From Circinella minor (lineage: Eukaryota; Mucoromycota; Mucoromycetes; Mucorales; Lichtheimiaceae): a stretch of 64,000 nucleotides of DNA. The position numbers and the translations under genes were made by a program. How positions within the stretch are numbered: position 1 is the first letter of the stretch; each line of letters starts with the position of its first letter. The notes under the pieces were generated by a model. That model saw only the letters and a list, made by a program, of their open reading frames with translations, ran no database searches and was not told the origin of the DNA. Shown one piece after another: positions 11,868-22,038 of the stretch. Location: contig JAEPRB010000011.1 in the NCBI GenBank assembly GCA_016758965.1, positions 1 through 64,000 on the forward strand, read 5' to 3'.

Positions 11868-12299
11868 TTTTCTTGTACTTTTTATATATAACCATTTGTT
11901 CTTCCTCCCTCCTCCCCTCCTCCCCTCCCCCCTCTTCTTCCCTTCTATTAACTTCTCTCTTCTTTTTTTTCTATACATATATTAAATACGTATCTATATA
12001 CACCTTACTTTATTATCCAACATTTTTCTCTCTCCGTCTCTCTCTCCCTCATTTTGCTTTTACTTCATTTGTACAATAGATATTTTTCATACTTGCATTA
12101 ATTTTCTTTATATTTATAAAAAAAAAAAGTATAGTTTTAATAATAATAATAATAGTAACCAGAGAGAAATATACATTAGAAAAGGTTGAAATGAAAAAAA
12201 AAAGATAACACAAAGGATGAATAAGAAAGAATTATTTATATATATATATATATTTATATGTATAGATGGGATAGGTTTTAATTGTTTATTTGTATGTAA

Positions 12300-12335
<36 letters not shown>

Positions 12336-12601
12336 GGAAAAAGGAAATAGAGAGGGAATATATGTAATTTATGAAGAAGAAAAGAGAAAATATATAATAA
12401 AGAACAATTCTTGAATTTTTATATATAAGAGATAAGGGTTTATCAAGAAAGAAAGGGGGAAGGGGGGGGGGAGAGAAGAAGGGGAAAGAAAAAGGGACAA
12501 AGGTGGGGGAGGGGGAGGAAAAGGATATTTTGACTAGATGTGGATGTTAAAAAAAAAGGGAAGAGATAAAAACAAATTATAGTAATAATAATAGTAAAAA
12601 A
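11868..12601. other. Convergent intergenic region with microsatellites
   Basis: Pyrimidine-rich 3' flank of the GATA gene, an AT run near 12236-12252, a TG repeat at about 12303-12333 and G/A-rich tracts near 12450-12525, then the 3' flank of importin alpha. No gene is seen. Confidence 0.5.
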
Positions 12602-14454
12602 TTATGATGATGATGGTGGTGGTTGTTGTTGTTGATCAGATACATTACCAAATTGAAAACCACCTTGTGGCATTTGAGCACCTTGTTGAAAAGCAAATTG
12701 ATTACCATCCATTTCTGGTACCATAGCATCACCAAGAACACCTGGATCTTCTTCCTCATCATCATCACTAAAGAACTTGTCAATAATATTAAATGATTTT
12801 TTATAAATCTCTTCATTATCATGCGATTGTAATGCGTGAATATGATCTACACCACCACATTCTTCGATCATTAATGCATATGGGTTTAATCCGTCATCTG
12901 AGTGCATTCTTTCATATTCACCAGCACGTAAAATATTTTCCAATCCATCCAATGCTACAAGTGTAATCTTATTATCCAAAGCAGTAAGAATATCACATAA
13001 AGGACGAATACATCCAGCGGTTACCAAATATTTGATTTGAGGTAATTCTTGAAGTCCTCCAGAGGTTGCATTACAAATAGCCCAACATGCTTCTTTTCGA
13101 GTCTTATTATCACCCATTGATAAAATTTGTATCAAAGGAGGAATTAAACCACCATTAATAACGGCTTGAATTTGATTGGTGTTACCAGCTGTAATGTTTG
13201 AAATAGTCCAACAAGTTTCTTTACGAATAGGTTCTTTTGGACTACCCAACAATTGCATTAATGCATGAATAGCACCACATTCAATAATGGCTTGAGTTTG
13301 ATGATCATCTCCAGTAACAATATTACCCACGGATCGTAAAGCAGGTGTTTGAACAGAGGTTTGTGAATGACCTAAAAGTTCAACAAGACGTGGACACACA
13401 CCTGATTCAACAACAGCTTGAATTCGATGATTAGGACCATCAGATAAATAAGAAATTGCCCAACATGTATCAATAAGAACTTCTTCATCTGTTGTATGAA
13501 TTAATTTTGATAAAACTTCTAATGCTGGTGAAATCTATAATTTTATGTTTTCATGTTATAAATGAGTCCTTCTTTTTTACATATATATATATATATATAA
13601 ATCTTACCAAATTCCAATCGGGTTGAGGGTTTTTGCCACGACAAAAATTAGATAATGTCCAAGTTGCATTACGAAGCATTGAAATTTTATTTTCCTCTGT
13701 AAAAATATTCATTAATGCAGGTAATGCATTTTGTTCTAATACATAGTCTCTACAACCAGTACTATCACCAGCAATATTACCCAAAGCCCAAACAGCCTAA
13801 TTTAAATTATCCAAAGATGAATTAATGTTTTTTTTTCTCTAACAAAATCATTCATATATGCGCCACACTTTTTTTTTTCAAAACCTCCCTTGTGTATGTG
13901 TCTGTTTCTCTCTCTCCCAAAAAAAAAAAAATTCCTTACCTGTTCTCTGACATCTTGAACAGGACTTGATAATAATTGAATAAAATAATAAACAGCACCT
14001 GCTTGAATAACAATTTGAGTTTGTTGAGATGATCCAGATGCAATATTAGTTAAAGCCCAAGCTGCTTCAAACTATTATATAGGTTAATAATTAAAAGGAG
14101 TATAAGTATATATATTAAAACATATTTTTTGCTCTTTTTTCTCTCTATTTTTTTTTTTTTTTTTTTACCTGCAATACTGTATGTTCTGATTGAAGAAACT
14201 CTACAAATCGAGGAACAACATTACAAGCAATGACTTGTTCAATAGGAGGGTTTTTTTCTCGAGATAAAAGTTTTCGAAATTGTTGTGTTGCTTCTAATTG
14301 TTCTTCTACATTAGCTGAATAAACACCTTGTACAAGTGCAGGTAAAATTTGACCAAGCTAATATTTATAAATTGAGTAAGTTGTCCATTAGCTTTTCTTT
14401 TTTAACAATGTATATACACATGTGTATATATATATTACATAGATTCAAATGTTT

Positions 14455-14490
<36 letters not shown>

Positions 14491-14781
14491 GCTCCCCCCC
14501 CTTCTCTTTCTCTCTCTCTCTCTCTTCTTTTTTCCCTTTCGTCTCACTTATCAACTATGTATATAACTTACATTAGCATCCAAATCACCAAAATTTACTT
14601 CGTCGTCAGAATCAGCTTCAAGGCTTTCTACCTTCAAATTACGACGTTTGGCAAGATTTTCTTCTTTTTTTTGTTTACGAATTTCTACTTGAGCTGTTTC
14701 ACGACGACGTCTTACTTCTTCTGGTTTAAAATGTCCACGTGCTTTAAAAGCACTACGACGACCTTCTGAAGTAGATTCCAT
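12602..14781 (-). CDS. srp1: Importin subunit alpha (karyopherin alpha)
   Basis: Five exons on minus, all joining in phase 0: 14781-14572, 14357-14169, 14071-13940, 13796-13608 and 13534-12602, giving 550 residues (yeast Srp1 is 542). Residues ~10-50 are the basic importin-beta-binding domain ([20 protein letters not shown] and a later KRRN). The rest is a run of armadillo repeats with the family's tryptophan/asparagine pairs ([68 protein letters not shown]) that make the NLS-binding groove. The C-terminus has an acidic segment ([15 protein letters not shown]) and a Gln-rich tail. It carries classical-NLS cargo into the nucleus with importin beta. Single clear family match. Confidence 0.97.
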
Positions 14782-15171
14782 TGTATCTTTAAAGTTTTAT
14801 TGGAAGGATCAAAGAAAGAGAGAGAGAGAGAGAGAAAAAAAAAAAAAGAGAGTTAAATAAAGTGTTGTTGGTGTGGGTTTTTCTTTAATTAATACTCCGC
14901 AAAAAAACACGACCATATCATTTTTTTCCATCCTGCTTTAATTTTTATTATAAAAAATAAAATGGCTACTATCAAAAAATATTCTCTCGTATCTCTTATA
15001 TACATTCAAGAATATTTGTTTCATATTTTTTAATTTTTATAGCGTGTGCTACTCCACCATTAGAGTGAATTGGTAAAGATAATAATTGACATATGTAGGA
15101 TCTATATTATACAAAGTAATTTATCACCTTATGAAATGGATTGATACGTAATAGGGGGTATCAAAAATGAA
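14782..15171. other. Short intergenic region
   Basis: Leader of importin alpha (GA repeat near 14816-14834) and the 3' flank of the orphan gene. At its edge lies a terminal-repeat-like fragment, listed separately. No gene is seen. Confidence 0.5.
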
Positions 15172-15178
15172 TTAATTA
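15152..15178. mobile_element. Solo terminus related to the 15863-16008 MITE
   Basis: The plus strand reads TAGGGGGTATCAAAAATGAA then TTAATTA. This differs at one base from the first 19 bases of the MITE end (TAGGGGGTTTCAAAAATGA) and shares its following TTAATT. No matching opposite end was found nearby, so this is a truncated copy or a lone end. Read on minus, it supplies the TAA stop codon (15174-15172) of the orphan gene. Confidence 0.5.
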
Positions 15179-17391
15179 GTTCCATAGATCTTTTTAACTG
15201 TCAGCTACAACCATGAAACAAATAGATGGCGTCAGATTATGACAAAAAAAAAGAACACAAAGATATAAAGTATATGTATAAACTATGTATTTACCTTTGA
15301 TTTTAATGTAAGTTGTAAAATAGGAATCAATTCACATGATAACATTGAACTTACGGTAGATATTTCGTAATTTTGTGTTGAACGTATTCGACAGACATAC
15401 CCTTCAGGATTATCCATGATTAATACTTTCATTCGAAAATCTATAATCCAAAGAAAATCAATACAAATCAACAAAACTAACAAAAATCGAAATCAAAATA
15501 CAACAAAGTACAAGAGTAAATGATAGTACACCACCATGTAAACCTGAATGACTTACCAAAGTTGCAGTAACAAATAATTCTTAATGCCCACATTATTTTT
15601 TTGTCATTATCACATCTGGAAGAAGCATGATGGAACATGCTCTTCGTTATTTTGGGGCAGTGTAAGCTTGTCTCAACGATTTCCTTTTTACTAATACCTT
15701 CAACATCACCATCCGTCTTTCCACATTCTGCAACCCCGTACTCGACACCATTCTTAAACAACACCAAATCAGGTCTGATGGAACAAATTTTTGCTCCGAC
15801 GGCGGTTAACCCAGTGATCGCACGCTCTTGATTATCAACAATAGTGGTAGCTATTGATTTATTAGGGGGTTTCAAAAATGAAAAAATTAATTTTTGAAAT
15901 CTGCGAAATTTCGCAGATTTCGTAGACTTCAAGAAGTATAAACTGCGTCTCAAGAGACGCAGATTTCGCGAAAACTGCGAAAAAAAAAATCATTTTTGAA
16001 ACCCCCTATTATCTCTAATAAAAGTAAATTAATGGTGGTTTGTAATGAATAAAAGATGTTCTATACTGACTGAGAATATATATATTTAAATGAATTTACC
16101 TCCTTGTCTGTATCATCATATCATCAAACACCTTATCCAACATCATCCACACTCTTGTCATTAAATCCATCTCCGAGCCCTCCTTTTTCACCCATTCAAA
16201 TACTCTGTATCGATACGAATCAAGTATCTCAAGCATTGTTTTTTGAATCCAATATAAATCATAATTCTGTCTAGGGTTAATAAAACCAGGTCTTGTGACT
16301 TCTTCGAACAACATATCAATCAACTCTTCTCCATTAACTGTTTCTGATAACGCTTCGGCTTCTTTTCTTTTGAATTCTTTGACAGTACTGTACAATTTGC
16401 CAAACATCTTCTTGCAATCGTCACCATATGTAGCCATCGCTTCTTCCTTTGTCATTTTGATCTCTTCAAGTTGGAGTGGACTGAAACATGTCTGCCAACA
16501 TGGATCATCCACATTTAGAATAAAAGAATGAGCAGCACTATATAGAATCGGTTTAATCAATAAAGAGATATTATAACTATAGTTTTAGTTAGGAAAAACA
16601 ATGTATATACTCACTGCTCGTAATCACAGCTTGCTCCATATCTATACATAACGTCCTCAACTTTGACACCATCCTTCAAACACCACTTGTTTTCATCTTT
16701 CAGTTTATCAAAAGTTTCTTTAAAATTATTTTTCATATCTTCTGTCAACGGACAGGAATCACTTTTGGAACTCTAATAAAAACATGAAGACATATTAGAT
16801 AATCATTTAGAAAGATCAAACATTATGTCTATTTTGCGAGCTTACAGAGGATCTAGAGCGTTTTCCCAAAGAAGATAAAGAGGACTGACTATAATCAGCA
16901 GTATGGGATGCAGTAATAGTAGTAGTGTTTATATTATTATCATTGTTATTGTTATTGTCAGAGCCATCGTCGTTATCGCTAACGGTATTATTCTTATTAG
17001 CTGTGATAAAAGCAGTAGTATTAGTGGCTGTAGCTTTTATATAAATGTAATCGTATATAAATAGAAACTGTAATAAGAAAAATATAATGAAAAAATAGAT
17101 CAGGTGTAATAAGAAAAGCTTACCCAGCAGCCCTTTCCAACTGACTCTAGTTTTTATCTAGTATGTTTGAACTGGTTTTAGTACGTTGTATGATTATATG
17201 GAATAGGTATCTTTAAAAAAACACTTACCAGATTTTTGTTTAGGTTGATTGCTTCTTTATTGATAATTTTTGGCCAAAATGACTCGACCGATTCACCATC
17301 AGGAGTGTTATTAATAATAAACTCAATGTGTTCATGAGCGAAGCCCGAAACACTAGGTCTGTCATGGTTATTTAGATAGTCGTGGATGACT

Positions 17392-17440
<49 letters not shown>

Positions 17441-17520
17441 AGGGACAGTTTAGTTTGTTGCATGTTATGTAACAGGTATTTCTCCTTTTCCTGACCTTTT
17501 TGAATTTCTTCGGTTGCCAT
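15172..17520 (-). CDS. Orphan (mucoralean-type) protein gene interrupted by a MITE
   Basis: Eight exons can be joined in frame on minus: 17520-17496, 17389-17229, 17067-16846, 16772-16615, 16576-16100, 15900-15557, 15440-15295 and 15204-15172, for 521 residues. The start is MATEEIQK. Residues ~62-135 are N/T/S-rich and likely disordered. Exon 5 is a helical domain (e.g. NYDLYWIQKTMLEILDSYR, MMLDKVFDDMMIQ). Exon 6 contains IRPDLVLFKNGVEYGVAECG followed by K, an acidic-hydrophobic-acidic pattern that loosely recalls PD-(D/E)xK nucleases but lacks a strict ExK. Exon 7 holds LIMDNPEGYVCRI. I recall multi-copy mucoralean proteins of unknown function with the same order of blocks, but name no function. 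The exon 6 start used here is a cryptic acceptor inside the inserted element; without it the normal acceptor leads to a stop within about nine codons. The gene may therefore be impaired in this strain. Confidence 0.6.
15863..16008. mobile_element. MITE-like element with TA target duplication, inserted in an exon
   Basis: Element of 142 bp (15865-16006) between TA dinucleotides. Its ends are perfect inverted repeats: TAGGGGGTTTCAAAAATGA at 15863-15881 and its reverse complement at 15990-16008. Inside are a perfect 26-bp palindrome at 15896-15921 and an 8-bp-stem hairpin CTGCGTCT/AGACGCAG at 15943-15962. It has no coding capacity. The TA duplication and short non-coding structure fit a non-autonomous Tc1/mariner-type or similar DNA transposon. 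It lies in the orphan gene, a few bases inside the original start of exon 6. Element plus one TA is 144 bp, a multiple of three. Confidence 0.85.
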
Positions 17521-20500
17521 GGGGATGATCGCTGAAAGAAGGGAACGCGTTTCCGCAGCAACTCGTCAGTTTTTATCAGTAATCAAGCCAACTATTTTTT
17601 TTTTTTTTTTACACCCAGACTAGCGCTTCACCTCTTCCCTACCAAAAAAAAATTGGCTTTTTGTTCGCTTACATCAACATATATCCAAATCTGTAAGAGA
17701 TTACAATTAAATTTTCATGTCTTATATTTCTGTAGTGCCTTTTGTTATTAATGTAATGTATAGATGTGATTGGTATTAGTGCTCTTCGATCGAATTGAAA
17801 AGAGTTAAGGACTCATTAATGTTACTCGAAAACAAGTAAAAGACCAAAACTTGTCTGAAATTTTCTTTTTCTGTCATTTATAAATATTTTTTAAGGGTTC
17901 TTGCATTTCTTGTAACCCGAGTAGCATTGATGAATCCACGGCAGTCAACTCTGTCTCTGGTTTCCGTTGTCTGCGCAGCTGATTCAGGGCTATTAATTTT
18001 AGCTCAAGTAGGCTTTGATGGACTCACTGCAATTCACTCTGCTTGTGTTTCCCGCTCTTTGTCTGCACCCTTTTTGCTATATGATGAACCATGTAGTTCG
18101 TTCTGCCACTGTTTCCACTCCACGGTCGATGTCAGTTGTGATGAATCATGTAGCTCGTTCTGCCGCTGTTTCCACTCCACGGTCGATGACAGTTGTGATG
18201 AAGCACGTAGTTCGTTCTGCCGCTGTTTCCTCATCATAGCTACGTTTCTTTTATCCTCGTTTATATCATATACATTTTTGTTTACTTATTTTTTCTACTA
18301 ATCAATAATTTACTTCTACTTTATTATATACATGTCATATCTATGCTTTAATAGAAAGGATCCATTGATATTTTTTTTGAAGCTTAATGTGTTAATAAAA
18401 GATCAAGGAGAAAATTGTTTATGAAAGGCTCGGTATGATGGTAAGAAAAAATCGTCACTCAGTTTATAAGCAATAGTACCCTTCTTTTATAAAAGGTCTT
18501 TTTCTAACTAAATAGAAAACTAATTATAATAGGACGTCAAAAATTGTGTAGATTTTGATAAATATCCTGAAGTCTCTGTTTTTGTTACAGTTGTTGATTG
18601 ATGCGCCAGATGGTATGTAGCCAATATTATTATGTACGCTAGTACTATCAAATTATTGAAATCCAGTTGCTAATGATACATATATATATCTTCTATTACA
18701 TAATTAGTATTATAGACGACCGAGTTAATCTTACATCAGTAATGTTTAGTGGATTGCGAGGGATTAATAACATTTAATATATTGGTATACCTGATACCAG
18801 TTGGAAAGGCGATGTGTGAAAATATACAGAATAAAATTGGCACCCGACACAAGAATAAGAAACGTGAATAAAAATAAAATTCTAGTCTTATTTCTTCACA
18901 TTTTTTACATTTGTCCGTATGATTTGAGAAAAATGTTTTTTTTTTTTTTGTATTAGTTTATCACTACTACCACTTTTATTATTATTATGCTTCTTTGTAT
19001 ATTTAATCCACAATAACAAAACCAGCCTGTCATCGAAAATACCTATTGTATTTTTTTCTTGTGTTTAATGTAAACTAAACATTTTTTAGCCAATTTGTAA
19101 ATATGTATTTATAAAAGTCAAAAACAACAAAAGTCTTTTTTACAAGTTATAATATCTAAAAGGTTATGAAGGCGTATGATAACTTTTTGTATAATAAATA
19201 TTCTGTCGAAAATTCTTTGAATGGCACCATCTTACAGTAATTTATCAATTTTCTGATAATTAACAGGTTTACTTGTATCCTTCTTGATTAGTCCTCCCAT
19301 CTTGGTTACCTAGTATCAGGGGAACATGTCTTAGTAATAATAACATATTAAATGTTTGTCACCAACAATCTGTTGTCTGAATCACTCCCAATCCAGATAG
19401 AACTGAAATACCAGCATACAACTCACCGTTCCCAAAAACAATACCTAAAAAAAAAATTAGCGCATTGTGATGTAATTATTTGCGATCGAACGATATGGAT
19501 AACATTAAATCGATGAAACCATTCAAAAATCAACTTTTAAATCCAGTACTACTGTACGTTTTTTTTGTCTGAACGGTCATAGATATGTCGCCACAAAAGA
19601 AGTAAGACTACGTACCCTTCGTTGTATGCTAAAACGAATCCTGATACCATATCTACATTACTTTAGAATACAAACTTGTGTCCGCGCTTACAATCAAATA
19701 ATTCTTCGCACAAAAGTTTAATAGCAGTAGAAAACATAGCTAGGAATATTCAAAGTATTCTTCGATATCTTTTTATAAGTAGTATCCCTTAAAAAACAAA
19801 GTACTTCGTTTTTCATATTATCAAATAAAATTTTAATTTAAATCTGGCGCTATATAATTCACCCATATATATGTCTGGATGATATGGTATGCTTGTACAT
19901 CATGTATAATTTGTTACCATATTTTCGTAGTATACGCATTTGTACTATAACTACTATGTCGCATAATTTTCACCGTATACGTACATTTTACATAGAAAAT
20001 ATTTTTTTACGAAAGATATAGTATATGTATAATGAGTTGACATGTCATAATATTGAATTTAAAAACAAAAATATATGATATTATAATTGCCTTGAATAAT
20101 AAAATATGAAAGCAAACATAGTGATACGTAAAAACGCTTCAGCATACATTAATGTAGTGACTATTGTGTTTGTCTATAAATATATCAAGTTGGCTATTAC
20201 GTTGCTTCGTCTGTTATATTGTGGAACCCTTTTTTTCTAATAGGGCAGGAATAGATAATTATGGATATCTTTTTTATCATAATTAGCAGAAAACGACAAA
20301 GCTTTTTTTTATTGAACACAACCATTTTCAAAGATCGCTTCAGCCTGGCAATGGATCTAGTCAACCACGACGTAAATCGAAAGATCAAACTTTCGTATTG
20401 TGCTCAAACCATGCAGCAAGTAGTATATTATTTATTTAAAGAACGCTGCAATTTGCTAGATGCATATTTTCTATTCTCGCATATTGCTAAAAAATTTATA

Positions 20501-21201
20501 TTCCGCGCAGAGAAACATAACTCCTGTTTAAACTTTTGAAATGACCTGCGTTTGATTGATTTTCCTGATACTACTAGAAGTGTATAAACAATATGTAAAT
20601 CCGATTCTATGCATGATAATGTATCTCTCAACTCTTTGTCGAGCTCCTCCTCCCCCCCCCCCGGAGCACTTTCGATTTTTCTTGGACACCATGCTAATCC
20701 GTGAATCCCTCAACAGGCGAACAAAGACTTAAAACAAAGCAGCTGACTACGACATCATATAGGTCACTAACCGATGCGATTTTATCTCGGTGAACTACAA
20801 TAAAAATATAATGCTATTACTGTTGTTCATGTTATTATTTCCTTTGTTGTCACAAAGATAAAGAAAAATAAGACAATATTTTAGTCTTTAGACAAAAACG
20901 ATTTTTATATTTTATGAAATTATCCGTACAAATAAGTTGAAAAAAAAAGTGTAGATTTACATTAACTTATATACTTCTTTAGTAGAAAAAGAAAATATAA
21001 ATGGGTTTTGGTTGATGCTGTTGATTGTGTATATAAAGAAATTATAAATAATAATAATAAATGTGATAAATGTGATAAATTTAAAGAAAGAAAGAAAGAA
21101 AGATAAGGGATGAGTTCATAATAATGAAACAAAATCAAAAAAAAAGGCTTAATGCTTTTTCATTTCTATCCTGCTTATTCTTTCTCGTCGCTTTTGTCCT
21201 T
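17521..21201. other. Gene-poor region with decayed sequence
   Basis: About 3.7 kb with fewer homopolymers than the typical intergenic DNA here, suggesting old coding or transposon sequence. It holds the 57-bp tandem repeat (listed separately). A 92-codon frame at 20261-20539 matches nothing I recognise. I see no intact gene, terminal repeats or RNA gene. Confidence 0.4.
18083..18230. repeat. 57-bp tandem repeat, about 2.6 copies
   Basis: Units start at 18083, 18140 and 18197; the third is partial. The period, 57, is a multiple of three and both strands stay open across it. On plus it would encode a Cys-rich 19-residue unit (C-S-S-F-C-x-C-F-H-S-T-V-D). On minus it would encode TVEWKQRQNELHDSSQL-like units, which look more like a soluble protein. 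The minus frame spans only 18237-18034. Which strand, if any, is coding is not decided. Confidence 0.75.
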
Positions 21202-22038
21202 TTAATCTTTTTGAGGTGGTAAACGACCCTTGACATTTGAGCAAGATACTGTTTTCCAACTAATATCAAGTACACCAATATTTAGATCACCACCACGAGA
21301 TAGTAACTTAAACGCTCCTGGAGTAAGATCAATCCAATTTTCTATAGGTTATATGATAATCATATAATTAAATATATATTAATGTTAGAATATAAAAAAT
21401 TGTACTAGTTGTAATCTACTAATACTACTGTACGAAATAATTTACAAACCTGGAGTACATGCAGCACATTTATCTATAATCATAACCGGAATAGAAAGTT
21501 CAGGATAGTCATTATTGGTAATTTGGAAGCATTTACCACATTGTTCATGGCCTTCCATTGCCTATTATTATCAGTATTATCAGTATTGTTACTATTATTA
21601 TTATTATTATACGTAATATCTAGCTAATAAATATATCTGTATTCATATCTTTCTTACCATAGCCCCAATCATATCATGATCAGTGGCATCCCATGAAGGT
21701 AAACCATTTTGACCATAACAAGCAGCATTTTTTAAATCTTTTCCATGGTACCTTATTTTTTTAAATATTTAATGTGATAATAATTTAGTAAACTTTATCA
21801 ACACTTGTCTACATTATTTTGTAAAACCAATCGTAATAAATAGCAAAATTATAAACTGATAAGTTGCTTACCATGTTCCTCGAGAACGTCGCTTACTTAA
21901 GCCATTGGTATTGGTAAGAGGTTGATGATGTAACATTAAACCAGCAGTGCCTCGACTTACAAGTTCTTCTTTAGCAGTTGCAAAAATCATCCATGTCTGA
22001 ACAACGGCAAGTATGGTAAGAGAAATAATAAATCGCAT
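21202..22038 (-). CDS. Secreted double-psi beta-barrel protein (expansin/RlpA-like)
   Basis: Four exons on minus: 22038-21872, 21751-21658, 21561-21450 and 21341-21202, joining to 170 residues. The N-terminus is a signal peptide (basic MR, hydrophobic FIISLTILAVVQTWMIFA, likely cut near residue 22), then a KRRSRGTW segment that could be a processing site. The mature domain has GTWYHGKDLKNAACYG, HDMIGAM, EQCGKCFQI, VMIIDKCAAC, WIDLTPGAFKLL and VLDISWKTVSC. This is the DPBB order of expansin, barwin and RlpA-like proteins, with six cysteines placed for disulphides and the conserved HD and D-L-T-P residues. Small stand-alone DPBB proteins of fungi act at the cell wall or on plants without a proven catalytic activity. 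There is no carbohydrate-binding C-terminal domain. Fold assignment is strong; exact role is unknown. Confidence 0.85.

Noticed and set aside
14336..14769. Plus-strand frames with HTHTH and IYIYI runs
   Set aside because: They arise from a CA/TA microsatellite in an importin alpha intron and from the opposite strand of its first exon.
20261..20539. 92-codon plus frame in the gene-poor region
   Set aside because: No recognisable family, no splice context, and it overlaps minus-strand frames of similar length; left undescribed as a gene.
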